Assembly: GCA_033064195.1 (NCBI GenBank)
Contig: JARBJD010000066.1
Location: 1 to 64,000 of the forward strand
Length of the DNA stretch: 64,000 nt
Origin: Blattamonas nauphoetae
Lineage: Eukaryota; Preaxostyla; Oxymonadida
Reading direction: 5' to 3'
Part shown: positions 41,510 to 50,718 of the stretch, piece after piece
Layout of the letters: every line of letters begins with the position of its first letter
Numbering within the stretch: the first letter of the stretch is position 1
Program-made: the position numbers and the translations under genes
Notes under the pieces: generated by a model
Databases searched by the model: none
What the model was told of the DNA's origin: nothing
What the model saw: only the letters and a program-made list of their open reading frames with translations

Positions 41510-43197
41510 ATGAGAAGTTTCAGATCTAATCAATCAAAACCAACATCGACATTAATTGAGCAAATCGAAGTGCAATCATATATGCCGAAACAATGGGATT
41601 CAGAACCTCATGTGTATTCGATTCAAGAAGTGCATCCAACAAATCCTCCTATGCCATGCAGAATTGGAGACGAGATTGAAGTTCCACTGTGTTATGATGG
41701 TCATGATGTTACTGAATTTATGAAGAGTCATTTGCGAATAGATCTCACGATTTCTTTTCCATATTCATATCGGACTGGTGAAGGAGGAAACTACGTCGGA
41801 CTATCTGGAAGATTCGTCGGATACAAATCATCCTCAGATGCAATTCGAGACATGAGACTCGTCGACAGTCATGGAAACATTATTGACAATTCACTTCAGA
41901 ATAATCATGTTCACGAATCATTTCTGTATCACACATTCAAATCGTATGAAGAGAAAAACAACATGAAACACTGCTATAGTCTTTGGGAAAATGTTCAGAG
42001 AATGGATCAGAGTGTGTGCGGATTCTACTATGTTCCCATCAATGAATCCAAAAAAACGCTCACTTCGACAATTCCTTTAGTGATTCCATTTGTGAATCTA
42101 CTTCCATTGAGTACATTTGATCAATATCCAAATTCAATCTTTGGTAATTTACGTTTGAGATTTCACTTGACAACTGATTCACGAGTGTATTGTCCAATTC
42201 TACCTTCAACTGTCATTCGAAAAACAACTGAAGGTTCCCGTGAATTGAATCCAGATAAAGACTTAACTTCTCTTACGGATCAAACCAACATGATCTCGAT
42301 GTCTGAGGTGGACTTTTCTCCCTTAACACAGGAATTTACTCAGATAGGAAATCCAGTACTGAAATTTAGCAAGAATTGGAGTTATAATCCACCTGCCAGT
42401 AGAGTCGCAGAGGTTGTAGCCGAAGAATTCACTTGCACTGTTCTTTCTTCATCAGTTGATAAAGTCTCAACAATTTGCTATGGATATCAAATCACTGATG
42501 CAACGAAGCAATCCCTCTTCAACACATATTCGAAGACTCTTTATGTTCTGAAAGCTGAAAGAATTGACACACAATCATTCCAAACAAAAGCGAATGCAAT
42601 GGGGGTGAGATCAAGCATCAGTATCAAACTCAACAATCTCATGAATCTTATGTGCGTATTCCCTGAAAGACCAAATGAATGCACAGTGTTTAGAAATCCT
42701 CACTATGTTGGTCAATTCGAAATGCTTGGATCCAACTTCCCGAATTTCCCAATGTCAACAATCTCACCAGAGTTCTATCAAATGATGATGGTGAACGGTG
42801 ATTTCATTGGTTGTTCCGCACCGGAAGAGTTTGAGAATTCAATTTGTTCAACTCGAGTGTTTGACTTAAGAGAAAGGAATTACAAGAGAACAAAACCAGG
42901 AACAGATGCTACTTGTTTCACATTTATGGTTCCAACAGATCGAAGTGAAATTGCTGGTGGTGAAGAAGGAATATCAACAGCAGAATCAGTAAACATTGTC
43001 TACAGAGGAACACCAATCAATCAGGGAGAACTCGATCCATATTTCACATCAACTCCGGAAGGTCCTCCTCCACCAATTCTAGCACTACATCAAGCTACAT
43101 ACTGGTTGTTCTGGATTGAAAATGGATAACCACGAGTGCGATATGTCATTGATCGTCGACTCCAAGAAGCATATGAAGAAGTGAAGAGAGGTTATTA
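41510..43197 (+). CDS. Capsid gene 2 (double jelly-roll type)
   Basis: About 540 or more residues, nearly whole. Strand-rich throughout: MPCRIGDEIEVPLCYDG near the N-terminus, IPLVIPFVNLLPLSTFD at the middle of the first barrel, and PPPPILALHQATYWLFW near the C-terminus. Size and build fit the hexon-like major capsid protein of Polintons. Paralogous to the preceding gene. Preceded by TTTTTTTATTTTTCTATAAATG. Confidence 0.7.
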
Positions 43198-43229
43198 AAT
43201 TGTGGATTTTATTTTTGTAGAAAACCAAG

Positions 43230-43640
43230 ATGGTCAAACGATATTTCTCAATTCAAAATTCTCACACTGCTCAACTCCCTCCTGATTTTTCAAATTCCAG
43301 AAATCAAAAATACGTTCACTTTCTCGACTGCAAACTTATTCACGTGAAAGAAGAGATTAGTGATGCATCGACAGTCATTTCAAAAGATATTCCACAGCAC
43401 ATCACTATCCACGGTGATTGGATCCAGACTGATGCATTCAATGATTCATTTGTTGCTTTCTGTAACGAACAGATTGCGAAGCGAAAGAAGTGGGAACTAA
43501 GCACTCGACAATCAATAGTGAAGATCTGGTTCAAAGACAGTTCTGGTGAGTCAATCGAGATGGAAACAACAGAGACAATCAATGGAAAAATAACCAAAGA
43601 GTACTATGAATTTCTGGTTGATCTCATGTTGGAATACTAA
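43230..43640 (+). CDS. Small Polinton protein, unknown
   Basis: 136 residues, start MVKRYFSIQNSHTAQLPPDF, acidic C-terminal half with beta-type alternation (SGESIEMETTETINGKITKE). It overlaps the 3' end of the minus-strand S74 gene by 17 bp, tail to tail. T-rich motif upstream. No family recognised. Confidence 0.5.
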   Translation: MVKRYFSIQNSHTAQLPPDFSNSRNQKYVHFLDCKLIHVKEEISDASTVISKDIPQHITIHGDWIQTDAFNDSFVAFCNEQIAKRKKWELSTRQSIVKIWFKDSSGESIEMETTETINGKITKEYYEFLVDLMLEY

Positions 43641-44544
43641 TCAGTGAATTATATTGTTGAATGAGTTCATTTATGACTGTCTGTTGTTGTCCGACGATAG
43701 AGGATAATTCCTGAATGGCTTTGATACAGAAGCAAGAGAGTTCTGCATAATCAACTTGAAGACAGTCTGGATTGGAATCATTCACGACTTCTGGGAATAT
43801 TGCTTGGATCTGTTGTGCAATCACACCAATGTGTTTCTTCTCACTTTCCTTCTTCAAGCATTCACATTTCTCTTTGAAGTTCTTCAAGTGTTCTTCATCT
43901 GTCTCATTTTCAATCTGCTTTGTTACTTTGTTGATCTTCGAGTCGAATGTGTTGAATTGGTAGCGAACAATTTCCACTTTATTCAGTTGTTCAAGAACAT
44001 CGGGATATGGTTCAATATTTCTTTTCACTCTTCTGTCTGACAGTTGAGAAAAACTTCCTGTTGTGGATATTGAAAACACTCCTGAACCTGTGTCCTCATC
44101 GTAGGAATACAAAGCTGGTGAGTCGCACGGTGACCACATAATAATTCCATCACCATTGAACTGAATTCCTGATGTTTCTGCAATCGATTGTGATATTGAT
44201 ATGCCAGACTTAAATGTTGATGCCGGATATGTTCCAGGATACTTCGGAAGTGATCCTTCTGATATGTTCCACTTCGCTCCATTCACATTGATCAATCCTC
44301 CAATTTCTGGTGTTGTAAGACCGGCTGAACAACTGATCGATCCATTTGTGTTCACTACTTTCTGAATAGACGATATTGCGGTCTTATGTGCTTCGGTTGT
44401 TTTCTTAAGTGTGTCAACCTCTTTCTGATTCGTTTCTACTTCTGTCTGTAGTGAGTCAATCACTGACGAATTCCCATTGGCTGTCGACAGTGTGTGATCA
44501 ATCATTTTCTCAATCATTTGTGAATTGTATTTTTGTCGACTCAT
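43624..44544 (-). CDS. Fibre-like protein with peptidase S74 domain
   Basis: 306 residues. Residues 28-65 form a heptad-spaced coiled coil. The middle (about 70-165) is Gly/Ser/Thr-rich beta structure like a fibre shaft. The C-terminus from residue 168 is the intramolecular chaperone auto-processing (peptidase S74) domain: SDRRVKRNI (Ser/Lys pair), then GVIAQQIQAIFPEVV, LQVDYAELS and a final coiled coil. The domain trimerises tail spikes and fibres of phages and some large DNA viruses and then cuts itself off. Here it would sit on a virion vertex and bind the host. Placed directly after the capsid block on the other strand. Confidence 0.8.
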   Translation of the reverse strand: MSRQKYNSQMIEKMIDHTLSTANGNSSVIDSLQTEVETNQKEVDTLKKTTEAHKTAISSIQKVVNTNGSISCSAGLTTPEIGGLINVNGAKWNISEGSLPKYPGTYPASTFKSGISISQSIAETSGIQFNGDGIIMWSPCDSPALYSYDEDTGSGVFSISTTGSFSQLSDRRVKRNIEPYPDVLEQLNKVEIVRYQFNTFDSKINKVTKQIENETDEEHLKNFKEKCECLKKESEKKHIGVIAQQIQAIFPEVVNDSNPDCLQVDYAELSCFCIKAIQELSSIVGQQQTVINELIQQYNSLISIPT

Positions 44545-44574
44545 TTTTTATTTTTTCTTTAATTGAAATTAAAA

Positions 44575-44722
44575 AATGACACACCTTCTTGAACATACGT
44601 CACCGGTGTTGACCCGTGAATGTAATCAGAAACGAGTTCACAATTCTCCTTTTTCATCGACTCGATCAACGCTTGCTTTGCATTCGTTCGACGTCTTTGG
44701 TTGTACAACTCAGTTGCATTCA
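44575..44722 (-). pseudogene. Partial inverted copy of gene 23760
   Basis: On the minus strand it repeats the upstream T-rich region and first third of the small gene at 23760 (MNATELYNQRRRTNAKQALI and onward) almost exactly, including the promoter-like motif, then ends. An inverted internal duplication linking the left and right parts of the element. Confidence 0.7.
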
Positions 44723-44803
44723 TTTAGTACAAAATAAAAAAAAGAAAAATATATTTTTCAACGTTTTAATCTCTTGTAAAGAACTATTTTGATTTCGTCA
44801 CTT

Positions 44804-45127
44804 TTATGATCTCTGATGATGTTTACGTAAGTGAGGTCGATCTCCAAAATATAACCAATTGTCCAAGCGAACAAAATGAACAGTTCCTGTGTCTAAGCAA
44901 CGATATTTGAATGGTTCAAGAACTTTTGTGTATGGTCCAACGAGTTCACAGTTTTCCTTTCTCAATTCGTTTTCAACAAATGATTGAGTGTATCGATTTC
45001 GTTTACAATCATGAGCTCGAAATCCTTTCATCCACTTTGCTGGCACAACTTTCCACTCAATTCCTTCATGTCCAGGGTTGGGAGGCGTGAGTACTTTTCG
45101 GCTTATCGTGAGATCTTTTGATCTCAC
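44804..45127 (-). CDS. Small repeat-domain Polinton protein 2
   Basis: 107 residues. The C-terminal half, YTQSFVENELRKENCELVGP then FKYRCLDTGTVHFVRLDNWL, matches the second repeat of the protein at 23760. The N-terminal half is divergent (HEGIEWKVVPAKWMKG). Function unknown. A GAGATC-rich direct/inverted repeat (GATCTCACGATGAGAT) lies just upstream near 45119-45150. Confidence 0.5.
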   Translation of the reverse strand: MRSKDLTISRKVLTPPNPGHEGIEWKVVPAKWMKGFRAHDCKRNRYTQSFVENELRKENCELVGPYTKVLEPFKYRCLDTGTVHFVRLDNWLYFGDRPHLRKHHQRS

Positions 45128-45557
45128 GATGAGATTTTTGGGTGAGATCAGTCTCCTATTTAAGCGTATCTATTTCTCCAATTTTTATTGTTTTTTCTCT
45201 CTGATTTTTGTATATTTCATGTCAAAAATGATACCACTTCACCTCTATTGACTTCCCTTCTCTCTTATTGTCGCCAAAACGGTTTTATGATGCGTCTTTC
45301 ACTGTTCCAACCTTGAAAAAGTCCGTCACTCCATCCAGCTGAACTCATTTCCAACAAAAAAGTGTCAGATGAGTCTTTCATAGTCTTAACTCGCGTTTAT
45401 CCACTTTGAATTTGTGGTTCAAACTCCGATCAAGAGGATCCAACAGCTTCAATGGGCTTCTTTTGACTTCACTTAATGATTCATCATTTCACTTTTGATA
45501 AAGAAATTTGAGATAAAAGTGTGTTTTGAAAAGCTTTAAGATGCGAATTGAAAGAAA

Positions 45558-45944
45558 TCATGAGGTGAGATCGAAAAATGGTGAGATCGGTCTGATCGAA
45601 TCCCATGCCTGTTCATGTCGGTATGTGACTGGTGAACTAGAATACGTATATTCGGAGATGAGTTCACAATTCTCTCTTTGCATTGATTCAATTAACTTTT
45701 CTTTGGTGCACCCATTCGTTGCAGCAAGATATCTTTGACGATTCAAATGTGGTCTTGATCCTTTGACGAAACAATTTACGTACACTCGATAAATCTCATC
45801 TGGTTTATCTTCGTGAACATATTCGAAAGTGCTCGCCGTGAGATATGTGGTTCCAAGTCGATTCAGAGTTGGTGGTGATTTCAGAATCAAAAGTTCGGGT
45901 TCTAACAGTTCCAGTAGTTGAGTTGGTGGCAATGCTCTACTCAT
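45558..45944 (-). CDS. Small repeat-domain Polinton protein 3
   Basis: 128 residues. Two partial repeats: FEYVHEDKPDEIYRVYVNCF and LIESMQRENCELISEYTYSS. Same family as 23760-24149. On the minus strand with the T-rich motif TTTATTTTTTTATTTAAT upstream. 45128-45557 holds no convincing gene. Confidence 0.5.
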   Translation of the reverse strand: MSRALPPTQLLELLEPELLILKSPPTLNRLGTTYLTASTFEYVHEDKPDEIYRVYVNCFVKGSRPHLNRQRYLAATNGCTKEKLIESMQRENCELISEYTYSSSPVTYRHEQAWDSIRPISPFFDLTS

Positions 45945-45965
45945 TTTATACTGATTAAAAAATTA

Positions 45966-46744
45966 AATAAAAAAATAAAGTTGACAATTTCTCCAGTAGT
46001 ATCGTCGATGTCAATGTGGTTCCCGTTTCGCCTTATATACTACTATTGAAGGATTTTGAAGATAAGAAAGTCCTTTGGGAAGGTCATCATTATTGTTATG
46101 CGATGAAGGCTCAAGTGTGTGTTGAAGCCAAACCACCCTACAAAGCGCTCTTTGTTTCTGATTGTGTTGCTGGCTCAATCCACGATGTTGCTCTCCTACA
46201 AAAGACTCTCCAACCGATCGAACAATATCTGAACAAGACAGACCAGGAGAAAGAGCTCTATCCACAAGACAACGACCCAAAATGGGGAATTCAAGGCGAC
46301 ATGGGATATCTCGGAGATTTTCCAACTCTTCGATTCAATCGACCGAACAGAAGAAAAAAAGAAAGAACAAACGAAGAAGAACAGAATGAAGTCAATGTAA
46401 GAATTGCGTCTGACAGAGTTCAAGTGGAGAGATTCTTCGGAAGACTCAAATGGCTGTGGCTTCGAATGGGAGGGAAATACACTGCTGGCGTCAAACATAT
46501 CACGCAAGACTTCAAAAATGCGTGCTGGTTCACCAATATTCACCTCGAAAAAGGACACAATTACCGACTTCCAGACGATTTTCATGAGAGAGCTCTTTCG
46601 GCTACTTCAAGAAAAGAATCACGAATTCCACGGAGGAAACAACTCTATCGAAAACATCAAGCCGAGATTGAGGACTTTGAGAATGATTATGATCCAAGAA
46701 CAACAGGATTCGATGGAGTCTTTGCTGATTCTGATTCTGACTAA
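45966..46744 (+). pseudogene. PIF/Harbinger transposase, 5'-truncated
   Basis: Encodes the catalytic half of a DDE_Tnp_4 transposase: first Asp in SIVDVNVVPV, GHHYCYAMKAQVCV, second Asp in VSDCVAGSIHDVALL, the GDMGYLGDF element, and VNVRIASDRVQVERFFGRLK (the Glu region), ending in acidic residues. The N-terminal part (before the first catalytic Asp) is missing, as the frame meets Polinton sequence near 45960. No Harbinger inverted ends or TWA duplication could be fixed. It lies inside the Polinton's outer repeats, so it is probably the remnant of an element inserted near the right end. Confidence 0.75.
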
Positions 46745-47311
46745 AATATTCATCACAATTCACAACACACACTTTCTTTTTCTCTATTTTGTTGGAAAAT
46801 GTATTAAAAACGACGTTGAAGTGTCATTAACTTTCATAAATCATAAAAACTCCCACATTCTTGTTTTTCATGTTTTTTTAGAAATATTTGATTTGTTTTC
46901 TGTGTCTGATTCTTTAGACAACGTCTTGCTGTTAGGCCCACATTCTGGGCATCCTCATTCTGTTTCCTGGCGACTGGCATTCACTTCGACACTTGGGGAG
47001 GACCAAATTAGCGCGAGCCCATGAAATCCTACCCGACCCAAGTTCCATGAATGATGTCTGCGGACAGCGAGAGGGGAACCAATATCCAAGCAAGAGCGAC
47101 TTACATCGAGATGACACAGAACCTACATGAGGTAAGTTCAATTCAAATACGTAGGGGCGTCGCCGACGGTTATAGTGAGAATTTTGGAAAAAGTTCGATA
47201 TAAGGGCCGGATCGACATCAAATTTTGTATAAGAGTTTTTCTTCAATAATTTGTTTCTTTTCGCACTAATGACAAGATATAAACGAGGAAACACGATGAA
47301 ATGACTTAATT
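46745..47311. other. Gene-free stretch near Polinton right end
   Basis: No convincing coding frame. It may hold the rest of the Harbinger remnant (AT-rich to about 46910, then more GC-rich) and the inner part of the Polinton's right end. Confidence 0.4.
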
Positions 47312-47492
47312 CGACGAAAGTTTGTCAAGATCAACCTTAAAAAAATGTTATGGGATGACAACTCGAGTGAAGTGTGGTTTATTCGGTTTTTCTGCTGTTT
47401 ATTCGGTTTTCACAAGGTATCTCGAGATAAGTTGCGTTAACCGAATTGACCTTAGTGATCACGAGTTTTCCCATTATACTCAGGTTGGGTCT
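47312..47492 (-). repeat. Polinton right terminal inverted repeat
   Basis: Read inverted it starts AGACCCAACCTGAGTATAAT and follows the left repeat with shared CTCGAGATA, GAAAACCGA, AACCGAAT and TTCACTCGAGTT blocks. The left flank TTCATT recurs at 47497-47502, four bases beyond the end. Confidence 0.7.
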
Positions 47493-47559
47493 ATTGTTCA
47501 TTGGGTTACAAACTTCAACCATGATCTCATCATCCGGTATCCCTTTCTTCTCCTCATCA

Positions 47560-48574
47560 TCATTTCGTAAACCCAGAATACTCTGCATTCCTGAACTGGA
47601 ATCCGAAGGATCCAATCACGATTGATTCTGTTGCACACGCCTTCATTGCTCTTGTTTCAATGGTCAGAGATGGCTACCAGTTTAATGAAGTGCTTGTTCG
47701 CAAAGCTTCAATGCTAGTATCTTCTCTAGAAAAGAATCTCAATCGCGCATTCGTTCTCGACGATTTGTTGAAGATTATCGGACAAGACTCCACAAATCCC
47801 GCTGCAGTGTTTGTGGATTGGACGACTATGCTCTTGACCTCGTCCCATCCATCGATTGTTCGGGATTCTCTAATCTTCATTCACCAAAGCTATCATTGTT
47901 CTTCACTGTCATTCCGCATGACTCTTGTCTCCTCCAAACTCATCCCCAGAATCCTTTCCACACCTCATTTTCGGGATATTTCAGCGTTTACTGACAAAAT
48001 CATCCTGGGCAAAATGATCAACATTTTCAACCAAAGCATTCCTCTCGCCTCGCTTCATTTCTATTTCGACCCTTCAACCAAAGCCACCATTGACTCTCAA
48101 TTGCTCCGAGATGTGATGCTTCATGAAGTGCTGATTCCACTCGACACGTATCTCGTCAAGATCATCCATAATCCTCACCTTTTCTCGTGGCGCGACGAAT
48201 CCCGAGATACCTTCTACTTTCTGTCCAGTGTATTAGAGGACAGTGCTTTCCACCAGCCGTCATTTGATTTCATTTGTAACTCTCACATCCCAATGATCTT
48301 CCAATCTTTGCACTCCGAAGAGAGTCAGGACTACAATCATCAGCTCATCTTATGGTTGATCTCGAACTGTATCCACATCTGGAACAGCAATGGAACTGAA
48401 GTTGCGAACAGAGGGAAGATTCATTTGCGGACACTGGAACAGACAGGATTATTTGATCAACTTGATCAACGACTGTTTTACGAGAAATCCAGAATATTCA
48501 AACTGCATGTGGTGACCAAATCATTCGAAATCACAAACACTTTGGGCATGAACTATCACTCGAGGATCAGATAA
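47560..48574 (+). CDS. Oxymonad helical repeat-family protein F
   Basis: Open frame from at least 47570, homologous to family A from its N-terminal region (YSAFLNWNPKDPITIDSVA resembles SPAFLEWSGTKDFSIEEAS). Later: IALVSMVRDGYQFNEVLV, LLTSSHPSIVRDSLIFI, DVMLHEVLIPLDTYLVKI, FHQPSFDFICNSHIPMIFQS, LRTLEQTGLFDQLDQ. The in-frame ATG at 47660 would give 304 residues, but homology extends upstream to the Polinton border, so the Polinton appears to have landed at or just before the true 5' end. Closest relative in the window is the fragment at 21010-21414. Function unknown. Confidence 0.7.
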
Positions 48575-48734
48575 CATCACATACAGACCTTTAAATGCTT
48601 CCATTTTTGTCGATGGTGGCACACAGGTCTTCTTTTATAGCTTTATGTTTCTCATTTGTTTCAACGCTTTCTCCTCTTCCAATTGTTTGCTCTCCAATGG
48701 TTTTGAGTGTCGTAATTCAAACGATGCAACTCAG

Positions 48735-49263
48735 CTCATTCGATCGAACATGCCTGCAATATTCTGTTGAAGAAATAATTCTTTCTTTCCCCACACCCAA
48801 CAACAAGCTCGCCAAGATCAATCACAAAACCAGCATGGTCATCGCAAACACTCTCATGGTCCGAGGCGACCTCATCCCAAAAGCTGTCGGAGCAGCGTAT
48901 GGCAAGTTAAAATCGCAGAAATTGCTGACTTTTGTTGATTGGAATCAAATTGGGATGAAATGTGGGCTAAACTATCGACATCCAACGAGATTACCAGACA
49001 GCCCTTTGTATGCAGGGCAACGGAGTGCATGCATGCTCACCAACACCACTGGCCTTCTCCCGATCATTTCCGGGATTGTTGAGAAGTTCGACGAGAAGTT
49101 CGGGAGGAAGGAGGATTTGGGACGATTCTTGGATGATGGGGCTGAGGAGACAGACTTTGTGGAAGCTCGCGAATCTCTGTCTCGCCTTGTGGGTGACTAT
49201 TGTGAAGTGGAACAGGAAGTGGAAGAAAAGAAGAACTCCAAGATGGGTGAGAATCCAATATGA
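48735..49263 (+). pseudogene. Alpha-tubulin-like C-terminal fragment
   Basis: Matches the C-terminal 40% of the tubulin-like gene at 12134-13477: SSFDRTC.QYSVE.LILS, INHKTSMVIANTLMVRGDLI, LLTFVDWNQIGMKCGLNYRH, GIVEKFDEKFGRKEDLGRFL, then an acidic tail. The nucleotide-binding N-terminal domain is absent upstream, where sequence is unrelated. The part present is open and about 80-85% identical, so the truncating duplication is not very old. It could not bind GTP alone. Confidence 0.8.
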
Positions 49264-49396
49264 ATCGACGGTCTCTCCTCTTCTATTTCCAAGTCATTCT
49301 GACCTTTGTGTCCATCTCTGCTCTTGTTTCATCCCCTTTATTTCCATTTTTTTACTGGTGCCTGTGCATGTGAATATCAGTCTGTTCGCATCAAAT

Positions 49397-49541
49397 GGGT
49401 AGTGCTACGCGCAGTCCGCGTTTTGACTAGGGGCAGTCCGTTTTTTTGTGCTAGGGGCAGTCCGACTTTGCTAGAGGCAGTCCGCGAAATGCTTGAGGCA
49501 GTCCGTCGTTTTCTGGGTTATTGTAGGAATTTTTCACTCTT
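49397..49541 (+). repeat. MULE-like left terminal inverted repeat
   Basis: Contains GCAGTCCG five times, spaced 19-24 bp apart, usually as CTAGGGGCAGTCCG or CTAGAGGCAGTCCG. Pairs with 52886-53029. The repeated unit is a candidate transposase-binding site. Confidence 0.85.
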
Positions 49542-49633
49542 TCCTTTTAACTATAACCACAATTATACATATTTTAATTCAAATTCAGTGAAATGATGAA
49601 TATTAGTGAATTGATAGCGGTCTATGAGGGCCT

Positions 49634-50640
49634 TTGTTTGATCTGTCCAATTGTGAGAGACGTGTCTATTCTCCGGTCAATCAAATCGAAATGACATTGA
49701 TATTGAAGAGAAAGATACGACGCAGAGATGGTGGACCATATTCTGACCATTTCAATGCATGGCGAGCATTTTTCCTACAGACTCTTTTTCTTGAAATGTA
49801 TGAAGGGAATCGTGAAAAAAATGCAAAGATCTTTCATTTCTCCACTTTTCTCTTGATTTTGATGATTTGTTTTGTTCTCGATCCTCCTCTCTCTCGTCTC
49901 TCTCCGCCTCGTTCTTCTCGCGGCCTTCCTTCAACTTCACCAATCCGGCAAGTTCAAACCGAAGAAGGATTCGGAGAATCTGCAGTTTCCCGCTTTCTTT
50001 TATTCTCCCCATTTCCTTCTCTTCTTCGCTAGATCTTTTAGTGTCTCCTATGCTCTCCTTTTCTTCTCCCTCTCCATCGACGACATCAGCGCCTCCAACA
50101 CTACACTCCCCCTCACTCCCTCCCTCTCTTCTTCCGCCTCTCGTAACCCGACCTCACCCTCCTCTTCCATCTTCACCGCCGACGCCATCCACCCCATCAC
50201 ACTTTTCAAGATCCTTCTCAGAATCACCCAAATTCTTCGTTGTTCACTCCCTCCCCCACACCTTCCGCCCGCTCGACACAATTGGCAGCGGCAGACTAAG
50301 ATTGCTTTGAGAGAGACAATGAGTGAAGATAGAAGAAGAGGAGATGACCAACATGAAAGAGACGAGAGTGAAGAACCCACTCACAAACATCAGCAGTGCT
50401 CACAAGCCACGTTGGCACCATTCCAACGCGTCTCCTGCCGCTCGTACCTCTCCGCACACACAGCAGACTCCTCTCCGCAGACGTAGCAGACATCTCACCG
50501 AAGACGACCACCCCACAACCGACCCTCTCCACTCCTCCTCTCGTCCACCAGCCGTTGCTGCGTGCGCACTGTCAACCATGTCGTTGTCTCCACGATTAAG
50601 ACCTGCAGTTCTCCAACAATCTGAGTGAGCCACACAAAAA
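49634..50640 (+). other. Low-complexity interior of MULE-like element
   Basis: Overlapping frames on both strands (for example 49867-50310 and 49872-50486 on plus, 50048-50380 on minus) encode Ser/Pro/Leu- or Glu/Arg-rich low-complexity sequence. None has a recognised domain, and no frame is clearly favoured. Pyrimidine-rich from 49890 to 50270. Confidence 0.35.
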
Positions 50641-50718
50641 CTCAAGAATCAAAGAAAACACAAAATACACCACAACCCTACACACCCCACTTTCAGTCAC
50701 AGCACTCCCCCACATCAC

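Larger units (their letters stand above)
22264..47492. mobile_element. Polinton/Maverick element, broken, 25.2 kb
   Basis: A large virus-like DNA transposon. Inverted ends start AGACCCAACC on the left and, inverted, on the right; 5'-AG ends are typical of Polintons. Parts in order: unknown protein, small repeat-domain protein, protein-primed DNA polymerase B, integrase, unknown, packaging ATPase, unknown, (insertion), unknown, two small hydrophobic proteins, two capsid paralogues, unknown, S74 fibre-like protein, repeat-domain proteins. I saw no cysteine protease. It holds a pogo transposon, a ~3.3-kb block of unlike DNA and a Harbinger remnant; without these it would be about 19 kb, the usual size. 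It is broken, with roughly half a dozen or more breaks, though many long frames remain open. The terminal repeats are clearly diverged, suggesting an old copy. Confidence 0.85.

Noticed and set aside
46016-46744. Transposase of the Polinton itself
   Set aside because: It is a DDE_Tnp_4 (PIF/Harbinger) enzyme lacking its front part; the Polinton has its own retroviral-type integrase.
48595-49263. Second complete tubulin gene
   Set aside because: Only the C-terminal 40% is present; sequence upstream of 48735 is unrelated to tubulin.
50048-50532. Minus-strand protein genes in the MULE-like element
   Set aside because: They are antisense to pyrimidine-rich low-complexity DNA and overlap equally long plus-strand frames.
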